From Adlercreutzia caecimuris B7 (GTDB lineage: Bacteria; Actinomycetota; Coriobacteriia; Coriobacteriales; Eggerthellaceae): DNA of 64,000 nt. Location: assembly GCF_000403355.2 (NCBI RefSeq), contig NZ_KE159646.1, forward strand, positions 2,803,960 through 2,867,959, written 5' to 3'. A program made the translations under genes and the position numbers. The stretch's first letter is position 1. Every line of letters starts with the position of its first letter. A model generated the notes under the pieces. The model had not been told where the DNA came from, ran no database searches, and saw nothing but the letters and a program-made list of their open reading frames with translations. Below, in pieces: positions 58,780-64,000 of the stretch.

Positions 58780-61148
58780 GGTTGCCTCCTTGCGTGTCTG
58801 CTTCTGGAACGGGGCCTATTATCGTTCATGCGCGAAGCGGTGGGTGCGGAGGGGGCTGCGGTGTAACGAGGTTTTAACGGAGCCGCCCCGCCTCGCCGCG
58901 TAGCCATCCGCTCGCCGATGCGTCCAGGTGCTGCAGGCTGCGCGTCGGAGCGGGGCGGCTCCGTGCGCTCGCCGGGGTGCATAAAGGATGGGGCGCCCGC
59001 GGGCCGCTGTCGGGGCAAAGCCGCGGGCCTGTCGGGTCGTGCTGGGGCCGGCCGCGATCCATGCGGCATAGCGGTTGTGCGCTGGGAAAGGCGGCCCGGG
59101 CGATTAGAAATCGGCCCGGACGTCGAGGCCGCGGCCGGGATCGACGCTGCGCTCGCGCCCGTGCCGGCTCTTCCCCGCAGTGCCTCTTCATCGCCGCGGG
59201 TGGGGATGCTCAGGGTGAACACGGTGATGCCGCGCTCGCTGGCCGCCTCAATGGTGCCATGGTGGGCTACGACAATCTCCCGGGCAATGGCCAGGCCGAG
59301 CCCTGCTCCGCCCGAGCGCGTGGTGCGGGCCCCGTCGGCGCGGTAGAACTTCTCGAAGATGGACTCCAGGTGCGCCTCGGATATTTCCCGGCCGCGATTG
59401 GCTACGGTGATGGTGGTGAGGCGTCCATCTTGGCGGGCCGCCAGCGCGATGGTGGAGTTCGCGTCGGCGTAGGCCACAGCGTTGCGCAGCACGTTGCCGA
59501 GGGCACGGGCCAGCTTGTCGGGATCGATGAAGAAGGTGTCGGCGCCGGTCACATCGATGGAGATGCGGATGTTGCGGGCCGATGCTTCGGGGAAGAAGGC
59601 CTCGGCCACCTGCTGGCAGAACAGGCGCACGCCCACGGTCTCGCGCTCGATGGGAATGGCCGACAAGTTGTAGCGGGTGATCTCGAAGAACTCGTTGATG
59701 AGCTGCTCTAAGCGCTCGGCTTTGGTGTAGGCGACATCGGCATACTTGCGCAGGGTGTCGCGGGGCAAATCGGTGGTCTCGCGCAGCAGGTCAAGATAGC
59801 CGAGCACCGAGGTGAGCGGCGTGCGGATGTCGTGGGCCAAGTAGGCCACCAGCTCGTTCTTGCGCTGTTCGGCAGCGTGGGCGGCCCGCTCGTCGGCAAG
59901 CGATTGAGAGCGGATGACCGCCAGCTCGTTGCGGGCGATGGACAGGTCGGCCGGCAGCTCGAGGGGGGCTTCCTTATCGGTGAGCAGGGTGGCCACAGCC
60001 CCCGACAGCTCGTCGAAGTAGCGCAGCGACTTGTTCAGCGAGCGAAGGATAATGAAGAGCCACCCCGCCACGAAGGCGATGACAATGAGTGGCAGCTTGA
60101 ACGACTTGATGAACGTGTAGGTGGATATGTCGCGAATGGAGTATGTGCCGTTCTCGTCTTGGATGACCTGCCAGACGGGGTGCTCGTCGTTGACGCCGAG
60201 GGCTTGGGCCTCTTCGGCCGGGGTGAGGGCGACCCAGGCATCATAGGCCTGCGCCTGCGACTGACGATAGGCGCGGCCGAGAAGGTCGTCCAGGTCGGCT
60301 TGGGCGTAGCCTACGGTGGCGGCGGCCACGAGGATGCGCACGGCATCCTCCTCGGTGGTATCGGGGGGCAGATGCGGGGAGGACGCCGCTAGCGAAAGTC
60401 CCATCTCGAGAATGGTGGCCGTGGTTCGCAGGGCCGCCATGGCCTGGGCGGCGCTCGCGTCGTCGGGCTCGATCCCCTCGGCTTTCAGAATCGTGCGGTA
60501 GTCGAGAAGCGGGGGGAGCGCCGAATCGGCATCGGCAGTGTTGTTTCCGCTCTCCGCGTCGGTCTTTTCGCCGGTGTCCTCGGGTGCTTCCCCGTCTTTC
60601 GCCGTTTCGACGAAGAGGGACTTATCCGTTGCCGCGGACGCGTTCTCGTCGAAGACGACCCCGCCTCCTGCTGCGCTCGCGTTGGCGACGGGATCGACGA
60701 GGCCGAGTTTCTCCGCTTGGGCCTGGGCGGCCTTGACCGCCTTGGCGGCTGCGTCGACGGCCGCTTGCTTGTCGTTGGCTTGTTCGGCGGCGAGGAATTC
60801 TCCCAGGGCGTACTGCATCTCGTCGATCTCGTCCTGCACTTTCGCAGCGGTGCCCTCGTCGGCGGAATAACCGCTTTGGACGAACTCGTCAACCCACATG
60901 TCGTGGATCCCCCCGTCTTCGATCGAGAGCCCCTCGTCGGCAAGGGCCTGGGTGTACTGCTCGGAAGAGGGCAGGGTGTGCCAGGAGGAGGTGGAGTTGG
61001 CCACGTAGTCGGCCATCGAGGGCACGACGAAGGTTTGAACGGCCCCGCACAGCAAGGCGAAGGCGCCGGTGAACAGGACGAGGTTGCGAATGAGGCCACC
61101 GAGCACGCGGCGGCGCAGCACGCGGGCCTGCTCGCTCCTAAGCGCCAT
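58776..61148 (-). CDS. VanS-like sensor histidine kinase with large extracellular domain
   Basis: 790 residues. First span at about 18-44 (LIRNLVLFTGAFALLCGAV), a large extracellular sensor (about 46-370) rich in Ala, Asp and Glu, a second span (about 372-392, LPLIVIAFVAGWLFIILRSL), then HisKA with LVAYLAHDIRTPLTSVLGYL (His about residue 438) and HATPase with RALGNVLRNAVAY, FEKFYRADGARTTRSGGAGL and GLAIAREIV. It ends with an unusual 150-residue Pro/Arg/Ala-rich cytoplasmic tail. It resembles VanS but its sensor is much larger. It overlaps the response-regulator stop by 11 bp upstream and ddh by 4 bp downstream, so RR-HK-ddh is one coupled operon. A cell-wall signal is a reasonable inference. 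Confidence 0.9.
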   Translation of the reverse strand: MALRSEQARVLRRRVLGGLIRNLVLFTGAFALLCGAVQTFVVPSMADYVANSTSSWHTLPSSEQYTQALADEGLSIEDGGIHDMWVDEFVQSGYSADEGTAAKVQDEIDEMQYALGEFLAAEQANDKQAAVDAAAKAVKAAQAQAEKLGLVDPVANASAAGGGVVFDENASAATDKSLFVETAKDGEAPEDTGEKTDAESGNNTADADSALPPLLDYRTILKAEGIEPDDASAAQAMAALRTTATILEMGLSLAASSPHLPPDTTEEDAVRILVAAATVGYAQADLDDLLGRAYRQSQAQAYDAWVALTPAEEAQALGVNDEHPVWQVIQDENGTYSIRDISTYTFIKSFKLPLIVIAFVAGWLFIILRSLNKSLRYFDELSGAVATLLTDKEAPLELPADLSIARNELAVIRSQSLADERAAHAAEQRKNELVAYLAHDIRTPLTSVLGYLDLLRETTDLPRDTLRKYADVAYTKAERLEQLINEFFEITRYNLSAIPIERETVGVRLFCQQVAEAFFPEASARNIRISIDVTGADTFFIDPDKLARALGNVLRNAVAYADANSTIALAARQDGRLTTITVANRGREISEAHLESIFEKFYRADGARTTRSGGAGLGLAIAREIVVAHHGTIEAASERGITVFTLSIPTRGDEEALRGRAGTGASAASIPAAASTSGPISNRPGRLSQRTTAMPHGSRPAPARPDRPAALPRQRPAGAPSFMHPGERTEPPRSDAQPAAPGRIGERMATRRGGAAPLKPRYTAAPSAPTASRMNDNRPRSRSRHARRQP

Positions 61149-61860
61149 AGACGTCGGCTCCGGGGCCGCCGCGCAGCTTGTAGCCTACGCCCCAGGCCGT
61201 CTCGATGAACGCTGTGGACGCGTCGATGTCGGCAAGCTTCTTGCGCAGGCGCCGGATATGCACCATGACGGTGTTTGCCGCGGCATCGTCGAAGCGTTCG
61301 TGCCAGGCTCCCTCGAACAGGTCGGCGGCCGAGACCGGCGAGCCGGCCGACTGGGCCAGAAGGGCCAGGATGGCGAATTCCTTGGGCGTGAGGTGCAGAG
61401 GCTCGCCGTGGAGCGTGGCCAGATGGGTGCGCAGATCCACCTCGATGGCGCCGGCGGTGATGAGGGTGGCGTCGGCTGGGGCGGGAGCTGCGGCGCGCCG
61501 GCGCAGCCGTGCCTTCACCCGGGCTACCAGCTCGCGGGGGCGAAATGGCTTGGTGACGTAGTCCTCGGCACCCAAGGTGAAGCCCACCACCTGGTCGGCT
61601 TCCTCGTCCTTCGCCGAGAGGAAGATAACGGGAATGTCGCGCATCTGTCGGGCGCGCACGCACAGCTCGAAACCATCGATGCCGGGCATCATGATGTCCA
61701 CGATGGCCAGATCGAACGGGGTGCGGGCGAGCATGTCGAGGGCGGCTTGCCCGCTATAGCAGGCCAGAGCGTCCATACCCTCGGCCACCAGCAGGTTCAC
61801 CACCAAGTCGGCGATGGCCTGCTCGTCGTCGACAACCAATATGTGGGCGCGTTTCTCCAT
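61138..61860 (-). CDS. VanR-like OmpR-family response regulator
   Basis: About 240 residues. Receiver domain with HILVVDDEQAIADLV, phosphoacceptor Asp in LAIVDIMMPGIDGFEL, LSAKDEEADQVVGFTLGAED and the Lys in YVTKPFRPRELV. The C-terminal winged helix has LTPKEFAILALLAQSAGSPV, TVMVHIRRLRKKL and IETAWGVGYKLRG. It is the partner of the adjacent kinase, whose gene overlaps its 3' end. ATG 61860 is chosen; ATG 61869 three codons earlier is an alternative. Its promoter lies in the 174-bp divergent gap with the C39-like protease. Confidence 0.92.
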   Translation of the reverse strand: MEKRAHILVVDDEQAIADLVVNLLVAEGMDALACYSGQAALDMLARTPFDLAIVDIMMPGIDGFELCVRARQMRDIPVIFLSAKDEEADQVVGFTLGAEDYVTKPFRPRELVARVKARLRRRAAAPAPADATLITAGAIEVDLRTHLATLHGEPLHLTPKEFAILALLAQSAGSPVSAADLFEGAWHERFDDAAANTVMVHIRRLRKKLADIDASTAFIETAWGVGYKLRGGPGADVYGA

Positions 61861-62043
61861 AGGTCCCATGGTACACGATTCGCCTGCGCTTCGCAGCCCG
61901 AGAACGGGCGGCGAAGCGGGGCTTCAGAAAAAGTTAAGGTCCCTGCCGGAATCGTCAGCATTTGCTATGGGACGTGTAAGCGACTCCTTCGATAAGGTTG
62001 ATGTGCTCGATGATCGCCCCCTTGCCCTTTGGAGGGATGCCCT

Positions 62044-62916
62044 ATGGATTCCGCCCCGTGCTATGAAGATGCCGCCCGGCCCGCGTCGTGCGCATCGCGC
62101 CATGCCGAGAACCCCTATGGCCGCGAAGCCTGGGTGCGCTCCCGTGCCGCCAAGGCGCCGCGCCCCGCGCCTTCGCGGCGGCGCGCGAGCGGCTCTCTCT
62201 CCCGCGGTGTCGGCGCTCCGGCGCCCGCGCCCGCGGTGCGCGACGGGCTGCGCCTCGTGCCGCTGGTGGGCGCGCTGTGCCTGGCGGTGTTCCTGCTCAT
62301 TGCCGCGTTTCAGCTCGTCGGCATCTATGCCGGCGATGAGCCGGCCGTTGGTGCCGCGGTGCCCGGGCCGGCGGTCTCGGACGAAGGCGCCGCGGCGGCG
62401 AGCACGCCGGTCGATCAGTGGCGTGCCGGCGAGATTCCCTTCCTCTATCAGATAGACCCCCGCTATAGTGCGGCTCCCTACGCCGGAGCTAATGTGGGGG
62501 AATCGGGCTGCGGTCCGACAAGCTTGGCCATGGTCTACATTGCCCTCACGGGCAAGACTGACCGGGATCCGGCCGCCATGGCCGCCTTCAGCGAAGAGGG
62601 CGGCTACGTGGAAGACGGCCTGACGGCCTGGCGCCTCATGAGCGAAGGTGCTGCCGAGCTGGGTCTTTCCTCCCACGAGGTGCCCGCGGATGAGAGCCGG
62701 ATCGTCGCCGAGCTCGAGGCGGGGCATCCGGTCATCTGCAGCGTGCGTCCTGGCGACTTCACCGACACCGGGCACTTCATCGTGGTGGCGGGGGTGGCCG
62801 ACGACGGCAACCTGGTCATCCACGATCCCAACAGCCCGGCCAACAGCGCGCGCACGTGGGATGTCCAGCGCGTGCTGTCCCAGTGCGCTAACTTGTGGGC
62901 CTTCGAGCGCGCTTGA
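62044..62916 (+). CDS. Membrane-anchored C39-like cysteine peptidase
   Basis: 290 residues. A basic, Pro/Ala/Arg-rich N-terminus is followed by one membrane span (LRLVPLVGALCLAVFLLIAA, about 70-92) and an extracellular papain-like C39 domain (about 135-290). The catalytic Cys is in VGESGCGPTSLAMVYIALTG, His in DTGHFIVVAGVADDG, and Asp in LVIHDPNSPAN. C39_2 proteins of this layout are common in Gram-positives and may cleave peptides or act in wall processing; no bacteriocin gene is adjacent. ATG 62044 has GGAGG eight bases upstream. A three-gene run with the following ABC transporter is possible (62-bp gap). Confidence 0.85.
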   Translation: MDSAPCYEDAARPASCASRHAENPYGREAWVRSRAAKAPRPAPSRRRASGSLSRGVGAPAPAPAVRDGLRLVPLVGALCLAVFLLIAAFQLVGIYAGDEPAVGAAVPGPAVSDEGAAAASTPVDQWRAGEIPFLYQIDPRYSAAPYAGANVGESGCGPTSLAMVYIALTGKTDRDPAAMAAFSEEGGYVEDGLTAWRLMSEGAAELGLSSHEVPADESRIVAELEAGHPVICSVRPGDFTDTGHFIVVAGVADDGNLVIHDPNSPANSARTWDVQRVLSQCANLWAFERA

Positions 62917-62977
62917 GATCGCGCATCGCCGGTTGCGCTAGAATGGCCCCATCTGTTCCTGAGAGAAGGAGGCCGTT

Positions 62978-63796
62978 GTGGAGCAACCATCCGCCATGGC
63001 GCCGGCGCCCCTGCCCTCGGCTGCGCCGGCGTCCCCGCCCCCGTCCCGTCCGTCGGCTCAGCCTGGGCCGCAGCCGCTTTCTGCGACTGCCGCCTGTCCG
63101 CCCCCGGTGCTGTGGTGCCAGAATCTCACCAAGGCCTACGGGGGCAGCGTGGCTCTCGACCGTTTCAGCATAACAGTGCCCGCAGGGCGCATCGTGGGTC
63201 TGCTCGGCCCGAACGGCTCGGGCAAGACCACATTGCTCAAGATGATTGCGGGCGTGAGCCACCCCACGGCGGGCGATATCCGCGTGACCGGGCTGCCTGT
63301 GGGCCCCCAGAGCAAGGCCGTCGTGTCCTATCTGCCCGAACGGCCGTACTTCTCGCGCTCCATGCGCGTGCGCGATATGGTCGCCTACTTCTCCGACTTT
63401 TACGCCGACTTCGACGAGGCGGCGGCCCACGATATGCTGGCGCGTTTGGGGGTGGATGCGGCAGCTCCCTGCTCGGCGCTTTCCAAGGGCACCGTGGAGA
63501 AGGTGCAGCTCGTGCTCGTGATGGCGCGGCAGGCAGCGCTGTACCTGCTGGACGAGCCCATCGGCGGCGTGGACCCGGCGGCGCGCGATTACGTGCTCTC
63601 GACCATCATCAAAGGCTACCGGCCCGCATCTACCATCATCCTCTCCACGCATCTCGTGCGCGACGTGGAATCGGTGCTCGACGACTTTATCCTGCTGCGC
63701 TACGGCACGATGCTTCTGCATGCGCCGGTGGGCTATGTGGTCCAGGAGAAGGGCATGACGTTGGACGCCTACTTCCGAGAGGAGTTCCGATGCTAG
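62978..63796 (+). CDS. ABC transporter ATP-binding protein (YtrB/CcmA-like)
   Basis: A 272-residue ABC ATPase: a 40-residue Pro/Ala/Ser N-terminal extension, then LTKAYGGSVALDRFSI, Walker A VGLLGPNGSGKTTLLKMIAG, Q-loop VVSYLPERPYFSR, the signature LSKGTVEKVQLVLVMARQ in place of LSGGQ, Walker B LYLLDEPIGGVDPAARDY and H-loop ILSTHLVRDVESVL. The LSKG signature is typical of the YtrB/BcrA type exporters. GTG 62978 has AGAAGGAGG upstream. It overlaps the permease start by 7 bp, so the two are coupled. The substrate is unknown. Confidence 0.92.
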   Translation: MEQPSAMAPAPLPSAAPASPPPSRPSAQPGPQPLSATAACPPPVLWCQNLTKAYGGSVALDRFSITVPAGRIVGLLGPNGSGKTTLLKMIAGVSHPTAGDIRVTGLPVGPQSKAVVSYLPERPYFSRSMRVRDMVAYFSDFYADFDEAAAHDMLARLGVDAAAPCSALSKGTVEKVQLVLVMARQAALYLLDEPIGGVDPAARDYVLSTIIKGYRPASTIILSTHLVRDVESVLDDFILLRYGTMLLHAPVGYVVQEKGMTLDAYFREEFRC

Positions 63797-64000
63797 GCAA
63801 GTTGATGGCTTACGAGCTGCGGGCCCTCTGGAAGCCCGCGGCTGTTATGCTCGCCGTTATGGTAGTCGCGGGCGCGGCTGGAATCGGTTGTCTCGGCGCG
63901 ACCCAGATGCTCAGCGAAGTGGCGAGGAGCGGCAGCGGCGCCGTGGCGGCGCCGATGTCCGGCAACGCCACGGTGGCGCTCTTCATGGCGGCCCTGTTCT
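63790..64000 (+). CDS. ABC transporter permease, truncated at window edge
   Basis: Only the first 70 codons are visible. The start MLGKLMAYELRALWKPAAVM leads directly into a hydrophobic segment (LAVMVVAGAAGIGCLGA), then SGSGAVAAPM and the beginning of a second span TVALFMAALF. This is typical of ABC-2-type permeases paired with YtrB-like ATPases. It overlaps the ATPase gene by 7 bp. The remainder is outside the window. Confidence 0.8.
   Translation, partial: MLGKLMAYELRALWKPAAVMLAVMVVAGAAGIGCLGATQMLSEVARSGSGAVAAPMSGNATVALFMAALF

Overview
The window is 64 kb of GC-rich chromosome that reads as a member of the class Coriobacteriia, most likely family Eggerthellaceae. The reasons are very strong G/C third positions, Tat-exported flavoprotein and molybdopterin oxidoreductases, a LuxR regulator fused to a polytopic membrane domain (a hallmark of Eggerthella, Gordonibacter, Adlercreutzia and Slackia), a pyruvate:ferredoxin oxidoreductase and a clostridial-style fab operon using FabK. 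No rRNA, tRNA, CRISPR array, integrase or insertion-sequence transposase was recognised. Assignment to species is not possible from sequence reading alone.

Layout. 1-2.6 kb: truncated Tat flavoprotein divergent from a LuxR membrane regulator. 2.6-6.3 kb: LysR regulator, cysteine synthase and WYL regulator, with two kinds of dispersed palindromic repeat between them. 6.5-7.9 kb: formyl-CoA:oxalate CoA-transferase (frc). 8-12.3 kb: a more AT-rich accessory stretch of small regulators (two XRE paralogues, the first broken by an in-frame amber codon; an HTH-only LysR), a radical SAM/SPASM enzyme overlapping a 58-residue peptide gene, a DUF2975/XRE pair, and a small unknown gene whose reading frame continues in +1. 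12.4-19.8 kb (minus strand): PFOR, an AEC-family transporter and oxalyl-CoA decarboxylase (oxc). 20-22 kb: a CDF metal exporter and a membrane protein. 22.3-26.9 kb: a two-gene soluble formate dehydrogenase (GltD-like subunit plus Cys-type FdhA). 27-32 kb: an FdnG/FdnH-like exported pair that has lost the active-site Cys/Sec. 32-33.3 kb: a PezAT-like toxin-antitoxin pair. 33.5-46.3 kb: EttA, LMW phosphatase, a tRNA wobble-modification operon (Elp3 plus Trm9-like methyltransferase), ThrH, Ppx, sortase and CapA. 46.4-54.9 kb: fatty acid synthesis (fabH divergent from fabK-fabD-fabG-fabF-fabZ-accDA). 55-64 kb: SDR, dicarboxylate/amino-acid symporter, DAP dehydrogenase with a VanRS-like two-component system, a C39-like protease and the start of an ABC transporter.

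How the genes fit together. Frc and Oxc form the classical oxalate cycle (oxalate + formyl-CoA to oxalyl-CoA + formate; oxalyl-CoA to formyl-CoA + CO2). The AEC transporter behind oxc parallels YfdV in the E. coli yfdWUVE locus, and the formate dehydrogenase could oxidise the formate released. This makes much of 6-27 kb a loosely clustered oxalate/formate module. The divergent WYL protein is the obvious candidate regulator of frc.

Most unusual observations: the radical SAM/58-aa peptide pair as a candidate uncharacterised RiPP system; translational coupling of Elp3 to a Trm9-like methyltransferase, suggesting a bacterial mcm5U-type pathway; the FdnG-like protein with Phe at the metal-ligand position; an AccD-AccA fusion carrying what looks like a remnant biotin-carboxylase N-domain; the small gene with a Gly/Cys-rich tail in the +1 frame; and two families of dispersed inverted-repeat elements.
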